Positions 9,314-18,041 of a DNA stretch of 64,000 nucleotides are shown here, piece by piece. The DNA lies in NCBI GenBank assembly GCA_038237515.1, contig JBBRYP010000011.1, forward strand, positions 15,854 to 79,853. The letters are read 5' to 3'. Each line of letters begins with the position of its first letter. The first letter of the stretch is position 1. Origin of the DNA: JBBQDZ01 sp038237515. GTDB taxonomy: Bacteria > Actinomycetota > Thermoleophilia > Gaiellales > Gaiellaceae. The position numbers and the translations under genes are program-made. The notes beneath the pieces were generated by a model. That model made no database searches and was not told the DNA's origin. It was given only the letters and a program-made list of their open reading frames with translations.

Positions 9314-9916
9314 TCAGAGGAGCGAGTCGAGCCCGACCGTGAGCCCTGGAGGAAGCCCCGGGAGCCGCTCGAGCGCGAGGAGGACACCCGGCGCGAACGC
9401 CTCTCGCGACATCGTGTCGTGGCGGATCGTCAGGAGCTGGCCCGCGCCGCCGAGCAGCACCTCCTGGTGTGCGACGAGGCCCGGGAGCCGAACCGAGTGG
9501 ATCGGGACTCCTCCCAGACGCGCCGAGGTCGCGATCGCGGTTCCGGAGGGCGTGTCGAGCTTGCCCTCGTGGTGGAGCTCGACGATCTCAGCCCGCGGGA
9601 GATGGCGCGCCGCCTCCTCCGCGAAGCGCATCATCAAGACGGCTCCCACTGCGAAGTTCGGGGCGTAGAAGACGGCGAGACCGCGGTCGCGTGCGGGCTC
9701 GTCCACGTCGTGAGGCTCCCAGCCCGTGGTGCCGACCACGCACGGGACGCCCGCCTCGATTGCCCGCCGCACGTTCGCGACCACCGCGTCCGGACGCGTG
9801 AAGTCGACCATCGCATCGGCCTGTTCGAGCTCGACGAGCTCATGGCCGGCGGCCTCGAGGGCGGGCGCCAGCGCGGTGCCGACGCGTCCCCCCCGGCCGA
9901 GCAGGGCGACCCTCAA
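9314..9916 (-). CDS. dapB: 4-hydroxy-tetrahydrodipicolinate reductase, short form
   Basis: NAD(P)H-dependent reductase after DapA. The N-terminal Rossmann motif is LLGRGGRVGTAL, VVGTTGW marks the cofactor edge, and the catalytic signature ELHHEGKLDTPSGTA includes His115 and Lys119. At 200 aa it is clearly shorter than the usual 240-270; the missing part seems to be between the first Rossmann strands, while the active site is intact. It lies 13 bases after the M16 peptidase stop, so the two are probably cotranscribed. Confidence 0.92.
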   Translation of the reverse strand: MRVALLGRGGRVGTALAPALEAAGHELVELEQADAMVDFTRPDAVVANVRRAIEAGVPCVVGTTGWEPHDVDEPARDRGLAVFYAPNFAVGAVLMMRFAEEAARHLPRAEIVELHHEGKLDTPSGTAIATSARLGGVPIHSVRLPGLVAHQEVLLGGAGQLLTIRHDTMSREAFAPGVLLALERLPGLPPGLTVGLDSLL

Positions 9917-9929
9917 CGAACGCGCCGCC

Positions 9930-11213
9930 TCACGCGGCGAGCGCGGAGCGGATGCGATCGACGCCCGCCGCGAAGACGTCCTCGCTCGGGCCGATGCCCG
10001 CCGCCGAGAGACGCTCTGGCGCGAGCAGCTCGTCCGCGAGCTCGGCCACCGCCGCCGGCTCGACCGCCTCGATCTCCCGGATGATGCGGTCGAAGGACAG
10101 GAGCTCGGTGCCCGTGACGAGCGACTTCCCGAGCCGGCTCATGCGGTTGGACGTCGACTCCATCGAGAGCATGATCCGGCCCTTGAGGTTCTCCTTCGCC
10201 CGTTCGAGCTCGCTGGCGCGGAGACGGCCGGAGGCAATCTCGGCGATCTCCGCGGCGGCAATCTCCAGGCAGACTCCGACGTTCTCGCCGCGGGTCCCGA
10301 TGTAGACGCCCATCTGACCCGAATCGGTGTAGTGCGAGGCGAAGCTGTAGACGGAGTACGCCATCCCCCGCTTCTCGCGGATCTCCTGGAAGAGCCGCGA
10401 GGAGGCCGAGCCGCCGAGGATCGCGTCGAGCAGCGAGGCTGCGAAGCGCCGCTCGTCGTTGCGGGCGATCCCGGGGGCGCCGAGACAGAGGTGGTACTGC
10501 TCGGTGTCCTTGCGCTGGAAGCGGAGGCCCGGTGGCGGCTCCTTCACGAGCAGCGGGCGCGCGCGCTTGCGCGCGGCGGGCGGGTGGGGCCGCTTGCTCC
10601 GCGCCCGGCGCAGCAGCGCCAGCAGGCGGTCGTGCTCGACGTTTCCAGCTGCAGCGACGACGATGTTGGCCGGGGCGTAGGAGGAGCGGTGGTAGGAGGC
10701 GATCGCACGGCGGCTGACCGAGGAGATCACCTCCGAGCGACCGATCACCGGCTTCCCGAGCGGATGCTTTGCGAAGACGGCCTCGGCGACGAGGTCGTGA
10801 ACGAGCTCCTGAGGCGCGTCCTCGACCATGGCGATCTCCTCGAGCACGACTTCCCGCTCCGAATCCACCTCCGCGAAGCGCGGCGCGAAGACCATGTCCC
10901 CCATCACCTCGACCGCGGTCTCGAGATGGCTATCGGGCACGCGCGCGTAGACGACCGTGTGCTCCCGGGAGGTCGCTGCGTTGAGCTCGCCGCCGAGGCC
11001 GTCGAAGATCTCCGCGATCTGCTGCGCCGAGTACGAGCGAGACCCCTTGAACAGGAGGTGCTCGATGAAGTGCGTGACGCCCTCCCGCCCCGTGGGCTCG
11101 TCGCGGGAACCGACCCCGATCCAGAAGCCGATCGCCACGGACCGGACACCCCGCACCCGCTCGCTGATCACGCGCTCGCCCGACGGGAGCTCGGAGAGGA
11201 GGTAGCGCTGCAC
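9930..11213 (-). CDS. M16B zinc metallopeptidase (processing-peptidase-like)
   Basis: M16 family protease. The inverted zinc motif HFIEH is at residues 48-52, the distal Glu region is REVVLEEIAM, and the Arg/Tyr C-terminal half is present (GSASSRLFQEIREKRGMAYSV). The GTG at 11213 gives 427 aa, the standard size. The reading frame stays open upstream into membrane-like sequence, but that part belongs to a separate, frame-shifted gene. Actinobacterial orthologues commonly follow pnp, as here. The physiological substrate is not known. Confidence 0.9.
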   Translation of the reverse strand: MQRYLLSELPSGERVISERVRGVRSVAIGFWIGVGSRDEPTGREGVTHFIEHLLFKGSRSYSAQQIAEIFDGLGGELNAATSREHTVVYARVPDSHLETAVEVMGDMVFAPRFAEVDSEREVVLEEIAMVEDAPQELVHDLVAEAVFAKHPLGKPVIGRSEVISSVSRRAIASYHRSSYAPANIVVAAAGNVEHDRLLALLRRARSKRPHPPAARKRARPLLVKEPPPGLRFQRKDTEQYHLCLGAPGIARNDERRFAASLLDAILGGSASSRLFQEIREKRGMAYSVYSFASHYTDSGQMGVYIGTRGENVGVCLEIAAAEIAEIASGRLRASELERAKENLKGRIMLSMESTSNRMSRLGKSLVTGTELLSFDRIIREIEAVEPAAVAELADELLAPERLSAAGIGPSEDVFAAGVDRIRSALAA

Positions 11214-11227
11214 CGCGCGATCGTAGA

Positions 11228-11753
11228 TCAGCGGTGCTGCAGCGGCTCCGTACGGGCGACGGCGATGCGGCGCCGCCCCCCGCCCGCGCTCCAGGTAGAG
11301 GCGAACGCCCCGACGGCGCTCGAGCGCGTCGAGGCGGACCCAGGCGGCGACGCCTGCAACGGCCATCCCGGCGAGGATCCCGGCGAGAAGCGCCGTGAGC
11401 GTCCCGTCGAACGCGAGCGCGACGCAGGTCAGGACGGCCACTCCGACCGTGCTCGGAAACACGCCCGCGCGGGCGATCCCGAGCGGCGACTCGAAGACGG
11501 CAGCCCGCGGCAGCGGCTCGGGCTCCTCGTAGCGGTGGGCGAAGCGCCTGTCGGCACTGAGGGCGACGGCGGCGCCGAGGGCGCCGAACGAGAACGCCGG
11601 CGTCGCGGCCCCTCCCGCGGGCTCAGCTAGGTCGACGCGAGGAGTCCCGCAACCCCAAGCAGGAGGCGGATCGGGGTGAGGACGAGGAGGATGCGGAGGC
11701 GAGCCGCGGCGCCGCTGCCGGCGCCGGGCTCGCCCCACTTCCCTTGTCGGCTG
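11228..11753 (-). pseudogene. Frame-shifted small multipass membrane protein between pnp and the M16 peptidase
   Basis: Three pieces in different frames make one plausible protein. The first hydrophobic helix (RILLVLTPIRLLLGVAG) runs into a TAG near 11628. The following frame carries two or three more helices (ending GILAGMAVAGVAAWVRL). After a C6/G6 run at 11276-11281, a third frame gives RRRIAVARTEPLQHR and a TGA at 11228-11230, 14 bases before the peptidase start. I cannot identify the start codon. Read literally, the middle frame fuses to the peptidase, which I think is an artefact of the frameshift. Confidence 0.4.
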
Positions 11754-14267
11754 CTAGTCGCGCTCGGAGCCCTCGCGCTCGCGGCGCGGCCCGCGGTCGC
11801 GCCCGCCGCCACCTCGACCGCCGCGCCGGTCGCCGTCGCGGCGCGGGCGATCCTCCTCGGGGGGCCGAGGAGGCGCGTTCTTCGCGCGCTCGATCAGCTC
11901 GTCCGGCTGGACGAGCTTGCCGTCCTCGTGCTTTGCCACGAGCTTGAGGCCGATTCGGCCGCGCGCCTTGTCGACCTCCTGCACGAGTACGTCGAGGACG
12001 TCGCCGCGGGAGATCACGTCCTCGATGTGGCCGACGCGGCCCGGGCCGACGTTCGAGACGTGCAGCAGGCCGTCCGTGCCGCGCTTCAGCTCTACGAAGG
12101 CCCCGAACTGGGTCGTCTTCACGACCTTGCCGGTGTAGGCATCCCCCACCTCGGGATCCTTGGTCAACGCCGTCACGGCCGCGATCGCCGCGTCGGCCTT
12201 GTCCCCCTGCGTCGCGTAGATGAGGATCGTCCCGTCCTCCTCGATGTCGATCTGCACTTCGTACTCGGACTCGAGCGCGCGAATGGTCTCGCCGCCCTTA
12301 CCGATCACCATGCCGATGTACTCGGGGTTGATCTTCACCGAGGAGATGCGCGGCGCATGCCCCCTCAGCTCCTGGCGGGGCTCCGGGATCGCCTCCAGCA
12401 TCCGGTCGAGGATGAATTCCCGCGCCTCGCGGGCCTGCTGCAGCGCCGCCCGCATGATCTCCTGCGTGACGCCGGTGATCTTGATGTCCATCTGGAGCGC
12501 TGTGATCCCCTCGCGGGTCCCGGCGACCTTGAAGTCCATGTCGCCCAGGTGATCCTCGGCTCCCTGGATGTCGGTGAGGATGACGTAGTCGTCGCCCTCC
12601 TTTACGAGGCCCATCGCGATGCCGCTGACGGGAGCCTTGATCGGCACGCCCGCGTCCATCAGAGCGAGCGTCGAGCCGCAGACCGAGCCCATCGAGGACG
12701 AGCCGTTCGACTCGAGCGTCTCGGAGACGAGCCGGATCGTGTAGGGGAACTCCTCGGCAGTCGGGATCATCGCCTCGAGCGCGCGCTGCGCGAGCGCACC
12801 GTGGCCGATGTCGCGCCGCTTCGGGCCTCGCATGAACCCGGTCTCGCCCACCGAGTAGGGCGGGAAGTTGTAGTGATGCATGTAACGGCGATCCGTCTCG
12901 AGCGAGAGGTCGTCGATCCGCTGGCCCTCCTTCGCCGTCCCCAGCGTGAGCAGGGTCATGATCTGCGTCTGGCCTCGGGTGAAGAGGGCCGAGCCGTGGG
13001 TGCGCGGGGAGACGCCGACCTCGCAGGAGATCGACCTGACCTCGTCGGTGCCACGGCCGTCGGGGCGGCGCTTCTCGATGGCGATCTTCTTGCGCACGAG
13101 GTCCTTGTAGATCGCTTCCGCCGCGCGCTTGACGAACTGGCGCGTCAGAGTGTCCTTCACCGCCGGCGGCTCGCCTTCGACCGTGGCCGGGCCGACCGGG
13201 AAGGGCAGCTGAGCCGACTCGACGATCCGGTCGAAGAGGAGGCTGCGCTTCGCCGACTTGAGCTCCTTCGAGTCCTGCTCGGCCTCGGTCAACGCCCGCA
13301 GGTCGCTTTCGAACTGCTCGCGCACGGGTCCCTCGACGGCGACGAGCCGCTGCTTCTCGAGCAGCTGCTGGAGGCTCGCACGCACCTGCACCTGACGGAC
13401 GATGTCCTCCTCGGTCGACTCCATCGACAACGTGGGCGACAGCTGGCCCTGCAGCTCTTCGACGGCGGCGGCGGCCTCGCGGAGGCCGTCCCTCTGGATG
13501 CGCTCCCAGATCGTGTGACCGTGCTCACCCTCGAGCTCCTCGGTGAGGCTCCGGTCGAGCCACTTGGCCTTCCCCACCCGACGCGCGAGGTCCTCCTGGG
13601 CGTCGCAGATGCGCCGGATCTCCTCGTGTGCCTTTTCGAGAGCCTCGAGGAGCAGGTCTTCGGGCACCTCGTCCGCGCCCGCCTCGACCATCGTCAGCGC
13701 GTCTTTCGTGCCGACGACGATCAGGTCGAGCTTCGCGCCTTCCGCGCTCTCCTGGAGCGTGGGGTTGACGACGAGCTCACCCTCGGAGAGCGCCACCCGC
13801 ACCGCCCCGACCGGGCCGTGGAACGGCAGCGGCGAGATCATCAGCGCCGCCGAGGCTCCGTTGATGCAGAGGATGTCGTGCGCCGTGACGAGATCGGCTG
13901 AGAGGATCGTGCAGATCACCTGCACCTCGTTCCGGAACCCCTTCGGCCAGAGCGGCCGGATCGGGCGGTCGATCATGCGCGCGGTGAGGATCGCGCGCTC
14001 CGTCGGCCGTGCCTCACGCTTGAAGAAGCCGCCGGGGATCTTCCCGGCCGCGTACATGCGCTCCTCCACGTCGACCGTCAGGGGGAAGAAGTCGGCGCCC
14101 TCACGCGCCTCCATCCGGCCCTGCGCGGTCGCGAGGACCATCGTGTCTCCCGAACGGACGACGACGGCGCCGTCCGCCTGCTTCGCGAGCTTGCCGCTCT
14201 CGAAGGTGATCTCCTTACCGCCGACGTCGACCGAAACGGTCGCGTCACGCTCGGTAGCAATACTCAT
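11754..14267 (-). CDS. pnp: Polynucleotide phosphorylase
   Basis: Phosphorolytic 3'-5' exoribonuclease and polyadenylating enzyme. It has two RNase PH domains separated by a helical domain, then a KH domain (GMVIGKGGETIRALE, about 640-655), an S1 domain (about 710-780), and an Arg/Gly/Asp-rich disordered tail of about 45 residues. That tail explains the length of 837 aa against about 710 in E. coli. The ATG at 14267 begins MSIATERDATVSV. The gene follows rpsO with a strong intervening hairpin, the conserved arrangement in which pnp mRNA is processed and autoregulated in other bacteria. Confidence 0.97.
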   Translation of the reverse strand: MSIATERDATVSVDVGGKEITFESGKLAKQADGAVVVRSGDTMVLATAQGRMEAREGADFFPLTVDVEERMYAAGKIPGGFFKREARPTERAILTARMIDRPIRPLWPKGFRNEVQVICTILSADLVTAHDILCINGASAALMISPLPFHGPVGAVRVALSEGELVVNPTLQESAEGAKLDLIVVGTKDALTMVEAGADEVPEDLLLEALEKAHEEIRRICDAQEDLARRVGKAKWLDRSLTEELEGEHGHTIWERIQRDGLREAAAAVEELQGQLSPTLSMESTEEDIVRQVQVRASLQQLLEKQRLVAVEGPVREQFESDLRALTEAEQDSKELKSAKRSLLFDRIVESAQLPFPVGPATVEGEPPAVKDTLTRQFVKRAAEAIYKDLVRKKIAIEKRRPDGRGTDEVRSISCEVGVSPRTHGSALFTRGQTQIMTLLTLGTAKEGQRIDDLSLETDRRYMHHYNFPPYSVGETGFMRGPKRRDIGHGALAQRALEAMIPTAEEFPYTIRLVSETLESNGSSSMGSVCGSTLALMDAGVPIKAPVSGIAMGLVKEGDDYVILTDIQGAEDHLGDMDFKVAGTREGITALQMDIKITGVTQEIMRAALQQAREAREFILDRMLEAIPEPRQELRGHAPRISSVKINPEYIGMVIGKGGETIRALESEYEVQIDIEEDGTILIYATQGDKADAAIAAVTALTKDPEVGDAYTGKVVKTTQFGAFVELKRGTDGLLHVSNVGPGRVGHIEDVISRGDVLDVLVQEVDKARGRIGLKLVAKHEDGKLVQPDELIERAKNAPPRPPEEDRPRRDGDRRGGRGGGGRDRGPRREREGSERD

Positions 14268-14295
14268 GTTCTCGTGTCCACCTTTCGTCTGGGAA

Positions 14296-14347
14296 GGTGG
14301 AGGTTTGAGACAGGCCGGGCGACCCCGGGCTCACTCAAACTTCCACC
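14296..14347 (-). promoter_or_regulatory. Long hairpin in the rpsO-pnp spacer
   Basis: Arms 14296-14309 and 14334-14347 pair over 14 positions (GGTGGAGGTTTGAG) with a single G-U, and a GCCCGGG-type inner stem lies between them. There is no U-tract. The position matches the RNase III-processed hairpin that controls pnp in E. coli; a similar role here is inferred. Confidence 0.6.
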
Positions 14348-14364
14348 CTCCACTGAGTCGGGAG

Positions 14365-14634
14365 CTAGCGCCGGAGGCCCAGCTCCTTGATGAGGGCGCG
14401 GTAGCCCTCGAGGTTCTCGCGCTGGAGGTAGTTCAGCAGCCGGCGGCGGCGGCCGACGAGCTTCAGCAGGCCTCGCCGCGAGTAGTGATCCTTCGCGTGC
14501 GTCCGCAGATGGTCCGTCAACTCGTTGATGCGACGCGTGAGCAGCGCGATCTGCACCTCTGGTGAGCCGGTGTCGCCGTCGTGGCGGCCGTGCTTGCCGA
14601 AGATCTCCAGCTTGGCTTCCTTGGTGAGGGTCAA
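14365..14634 (-). CDS. rpsO: 30S ribosomal protein S15
   Basis: Primary binder of the 16S rRNA central domain. The 89-aa protein MTLTKEAKLEIFGKHG matches the universal S15 length and includes the signature HYSRRGLLKLVGRRRRLLNYL. The start is TTG at 14634, supported by an upstream GGAGG at suitable spacing; the longer open frame would add an unmatched N-terminus. Confidence 0.97.
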   Translation of the reverse strand: MTLTKEAKLEIFGKHGRHDGDTGSPEVQIALLTRRINELTDHLRTHAKDHYSRRGLLKLVGRRRRLLNYLQRENLEGYRALIKELGLRR

Positions 14635-14731
14635 ACCGCTACCTCCAGTTAGTCGTCTCCGCCGTCCCAGCACGCCGCGAAGGAAGAACGCGGGCGGCCG
14701 AGGCTGCGGTCTGCGCTTAGGGTAGCAACCG

Positions 14732-16129
14732 ATGGCGCAGACCCGGATCGCGCCGGGGATCGCCGCCGGTCACCCTGCGACCGCCGACGCGGGCCTCGCC
14801 GTTCTCGCGGCCGGCGGGTCCGCGGCGGACGCCGCCGTGGCGGCCTCCCTCGCATCGTGCGTAGCCGAGACGGTCATGACCGGCCTGCTCGGCGGCGGCC
14901 ACGCCATCTACCTCGACGCGACGGCGGAAAGCGTCCGCAACCTCGACTGCTTCGTCGCCGTCCCCGGCCTCGGCGCCGAGCCCCGCAGCCCCGCACTGCA
15001 CGAGCTGCACGTGCCTTTCGGGGCGGAGCTCGTCCACTACGCCGTCGGGCCTGCGTCCTGCGGGGTTCCCGGGCTTCCGGCCGGTCTCGACGCCCTCTGG
15101 AGCCGCTTCGGCCGGGTCTCGTGGGCCGAGCTCTGCGAACCGGCCCGACGTCTCGCCCGCGAAGGCGTGAACCTGCCGCCCGCGCACGCCGCCTGCCTCG
15201 CGATGCTCGCCCCGGTGCTGACGATGAACGAGGGCGCGCGGATCTACGCACCCGGCGCGCGACTCCTGGAAGCGGGCGACCGCTTGGAGCAGCCCGGCCT
15301 CGAGCGGGCGCTGGCGACTCTGGCGAAGGAGGGCGCGCGGAGCGTGTACTCAGGGTCGCTCGCGGAGGCGCTCCTCGACCTCGTGGAGGAGCGCGGGGGG
15401 CTCGTCACCCGCCTCGACCTCCGCGGCTACGAGGCTCGCTGGTCCGAGCCGGTGGAAGTCTCGTACGCCGGCGCGCGCTTCCTCACCCGCGGCGGCCTGT
15501 CGGGCGTTCCGGCCGCGCTCGGCTCGCTGCCCCGGCTGCGAGGCCTTGCCGCTCCTGAGCGCACGCTTGCCCTTCTCGAGGCGCTCGCGCCCCTGCCGGG
15601 CAGCGGCCACACGACGAATCTCTGCACGGTCGACCGCGAGGGCAACGCCTGCGTCCTCACCACGAGCCTCGGCCTGGGTTCGGGCGACTACCTTCCCGGC
15701 CTCGACCTGCACCTCAACAGCATGCTCGGCGAGACCGATCTCCTCGGCGGTGCACAGGCTCCCGGTGAGCGGATGGAGAGCATGATGGCGCCGAGCGTCG
15801 CGCTCGACGCCGAGGGACTTGCCCTCGCCGTCGGGGCCGCCGGCGGCACCCGCTTGCGCACCGCGCTCGTCGGTGTCGCAGCCGCGATCCTCGACGAGGG
15901 GCTCCCGCCACAGGACGCGATCGAGCGGCCGCGGGTCCACCGCGTGGGCGGGATCATCCACGCCGAGCCCGGGGCGGACGAGCAGGCGCTCGCGGCGCTC
16001 GAGCGGCTCCGGCTGGAGGTGCGGCGCTGGCCGGCGCCGCACCACTACTTCGGCGGCGTCAGCGCGATCGGGCGCTGCGGCTTCGGAGCGGATCCCCGTC
16101 GAAGCGGAGCTGCGCGACCGCTGGCGTAG
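14732..16129 (+). CDS. Gamma-glutamyltransferase family protein
   Basis: Ntn-hydrolase of the gamma-glutamyltranspeptidase family (glutathione or other gamma-glutamyl substrates). The autoprocessing nucleophile is the Thr in GSGHTTNLCTV (about residue 294), followed by family motifs LTTSLGLGSG and HLNSMLGE. There is no signal peptide, and at 465 aa it is shorter than the secreted 540-580-aa enzymes, so it may be cytosolic. It is divergent from rpsO, with a candidate -10 TAGGGT just upstream. Its last 70 bases overlap the zinc ribbon gene on the other strand. Confidence 0.88.
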   Translation: MAQTRIAPGIAAGHPATADAGLAVLAAGGSAADAAVAASLASCVAETVMTGLLGGGHAIYLDATAESVRNLDCFVAVPGLGAEPRSPALHELHVPFGAELVHYAVGPASCGVPGLPAGLDALWSRFGRVSWAELCEPARRLAREGVNLPPAHAACLAMLAPVLTMNEGARIYAPGARLLEAGDRLEQPGLERALATLAKEGARSVYSGSLAEALLDLVEERGGLVTRLDLRGYEARWSEPVEVSYAGARFLTRGGLSGVPAALGSLPRLRGLAAPERTLALLEALAPLPGSGHTTNLCTVDREGNACVLTTSLGLGSGDYLPGLDLHLNSMLGETDLLGGAQAPGERMESMMAPSVALDAEGLALAVGAAGGTRLRTALVGVAAAILDEGLPPQDAIERPRVHRVGGIIHAEPGADEQALAALERLRLEVRRWPAPHHYFGGVSAIGRCGFGADPRRSGAARPLA

Positions 16130-16340
16130 GAACCGGTCCCCGCGCCTCAGCCCAACCGACGTACCCACAGGTCGGACAGCCCGGGTTCGTCCGCGCGGTT
16201 CCGCCGTCCGCAGGCTTGCCGTAGGTCGCGCCACAGGCAAGGCACCGGACCTGTTCGACAGCGATCAGCCGCGTGGACGAGCTCGCGTCGGGTTCTGCCG
16301 GCACGTCAGAGGAGTACCCACTCCCGGGCGAAACGCGCAC
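16059..16340 (-). CDS. Small zinc ribbon protein
   Basis: 93 aa with CLACGATYGKP and NPGCPTCGYVGW, which form two CxxC knuckles about 20 residues apart, a typical rubredoxin-like zinc ribbon. The N-terminus before LIAVEQ is low-complexity, so an internal GTG start (DVPAEPD) is possible. The 3' end runs antisense into the last 23 codons of the gamma-glutamyltransferase gene. Its function is unknown. Confidence 0.65.
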   Translation of the reverse strand: MRVSPGSGYSSDVPAEPDASSSTRLIAVEQVRCLACGATYGKPADGGTARTNPGCPTCGYVGWAEARGPVPTPAVAQLRFDGDPLRSRSARSR

Positions 16341-16398
16341 CGGCTTTACAGGGTGCTAACAGCCGTCGGCGCAGCAGCCGCCGCGGTGACCCCGGCGG

Positions 16399-17268
16399 TC
16401 AAGCCGGAGGGCGAACTGCGTCGCGCGTCTGCGCCACGTCCCGCGCGATCTGCGCGACGAGCTCCGCCTCGTCGCGGAACGCCCGCTCGTCCCTCAGCCG
16501 CTGCCACAGCTCGACCACCAGCCGCCGGCCGTAGAGGTCTCCCTGGAAATCGAGGAGAAACGCCTCCACCCTGCGTTCCTCGCCGCCGTAGTGCGGGTTC
16601 AGGCCGATCGAGACGGCGGTGCGGCAGCCGAGGGCGGCTCCTGCGTAGATGCCGTACGCGGGGACGAGCAGCTCGGGCGGGGTCGCGAGGTTCGCGGTCG
16701 GGAAACCGAGGGTGCCGCCCCGTGCGTCCCCGGCGACGACGATTCCCTCGACCTCGACCGGGCGTCCCAGGAGCTCCGACGCCGTGGTGATCTCCCCCTC
16801 GCGCAGGAGCTGCCGGATCCGCGACGACGAGATCCCATCCGCAAGCTGCACGGCCCGCGTCGCGAACCCGAGCCGGGCGAGGAGCGGGAGGTCGCCGAGG
16901 CGGCCGCGCCCGAAGCGGAACGAGGCGCCGGCAACGATCGTCTTGGCCCCGATGGGCCGTAGGACGCGCTCCGCGAACTCCTTCGGCTCGAGGCGGGCGA
17001 CGTCGAGGTCGAAGCGGACGACGAGCACGTCGTCGACGCCGAGCGACTCGAGGAGCTCGAGACGCCGGTCGAGCGTCGACAGGAGCTCGACCTGGTTCCC
17101 GAGCGCCACTCGCGGGTGCGGGTCGAAGGTGACGACGGCTGCCCGCGGCCCCTCCTGCAGGGCGGCTTCGACTACGCGCCGGTGACCCAGGTGCACGCCG
17201 TCGAAGGTTCCGATCGCGACAGCCCGCGGAGCCGGCTCGAGCTCGCCTATCGAGTGCGCGACCTTCAC
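16399..17268 (-). CDS. ribF: Bifunctional riboflavin kinase/FAD synthetase
   Basis: Makes FMN and FAD from riboflavin. The N-terminal adenylyltransferase has GTFDGVHLGH at 20-29 and SSSRIRQLLREGEI. The C-terminal kinase has RGGTLGFPTANL and SIGLNPHYGGEERRVEAFLL. The GTG at 17268 (MKVAHSIGELE) overlaps the truB TGA as GTGA, the usual truB-ribF coupling. At 289 aa it is slightly short for the family. Confidence 0.95.
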   Translation of the reverse strand: MKVAHSIGELEPAPRAVAIGTFDGVHLGHRRVVEAALQEGPRAAVVTFDPHPRVALGNQVELLSTLDRRLELLESLGVDDVLVVRFDLDVARLEPKEFAERVLRPIGAKTIVAGASFRFGRGRLGDLPLLARLGFATRAVQLADGISSSRIRQLLREGEITTASELLGRPVEVEGIVVAGDARGGTLGFPTANLATPPELLVPAYGIYAGAALGCRTAVSIGLNPHYGGEERRVEAFLLDFQGDLYGRRLVVELWQRLRDERAFRDEAELVAQIARDVAQTRDAVRPPA

Positions 17269-18041
17269 GGAAGAACCGTCGACCCGACCGCGACGAGCTC
17301 CCCTGCGTGCACGAGCCGCACCGGTTCGCGCCCGCGCGTTCGGCCTTCGCGAATTGCCCGCGCCTCGTCGGCTCCGACCTCGACCGCCGGCAGGAACGCC
17401 AGCGCCTCGTTCGGGGGCAGGATCCGCTCCTCGTCGGCGTCTTCGATGCGAAACGGGCCGACCTCCGTCCGCCTGAGCGTCCGGCAATGGCCCCCGAGCT
17501 CATGCGCGAGCGAGCGCACGTACGTCCCCGAGCTGACCCGCAGGTCGAGACGCGCCACGCCGTCCTCGTAGCCCTCCAGCTCGAGCGAGTAGACCGTCGT
17601 CCGCCGGACGGGCATCTCGACCTCTACCCCTCGTCGGTGGAGCCGGTATGCACGCTCGCCGCCGATCTTGACCGCCGAGGCTGCAGGCACCCGCAGTGCG
17701 ATCTCGCCGCGCAGCCGCACCAGCTGCGCCTCGAGCTCCTCCAACGGCGGAGCCGCGTGCTCCCCGAAACGGGCTCCCTCGGGATCCCCGGTCGCCGTTC
17801 GGGCCGTGAGGTCGACTTCCGTGAGGTAGCGCTTGTCGAGGCCGACGAGGTACTGCGCGAGGCGGGTCGCGGCGCCGAGGAGCACGAGCAGGAGACCCGT
17901 CGCGAACGGGTCGAGCGTGCCGGCATGCCCGGCGCGCGCCCCGGTCGCCGCCCGCAGCCGCTTCACGACCGAGAACGAGGATGGCCCGCTGGGCTTGTCG
18001 ACGAGGACGAGGCCCGATGGGCGCAGACCTCTAGGAGGCAC
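17265..18041 (-). CDS. truB: tRNA pseudouridine(55) synthase
   Basis: Forms pseudouridine 55 in the tRNA T-loop. It contains LVLVDKPSGPSS and the catalytic Asp44 motif GHAGTLDPFATGLLL. The GTG at 18041 overlaps the nrnA stop by 11 bases and gives 258 aa. The longer open frame upstream is Arg-rich shadow sequence. Part of the rimP-ribF operon. Confidence 0.95.
   Translation of the reverse strand: MPPRGLRPSGLVLVDKPSGPSSFSVVKRLRAATGARAGHAGTLDPFATGLLLVLLGAATRLAQYLVGLDKRYLTEVDLTARTATGDPEGARFGEHAAPPLEELEAQLVRLRGEIALRVPAASAVKIGGERAYRLHRRGVEVEMPVRRTTVYSLELEGYEDGVARLDLRVSSGTYVRSLAHELGGHCRTLRRTEVGPFRIEDADEERILPPNEALAFLPAVEVGADEARAIREGRTRGREPVRLVHAGELVAVGSTVLP

Noticed and set aside
9930..11738. Single 602-aa membrane-M16 peptidase fusion
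   Set aside because: The N-terminal part is Pro/Arg-rich shadow plus a membrane protein. A one-base correction at the C6 run gives that protein its own stop just before the peptidase GTG.
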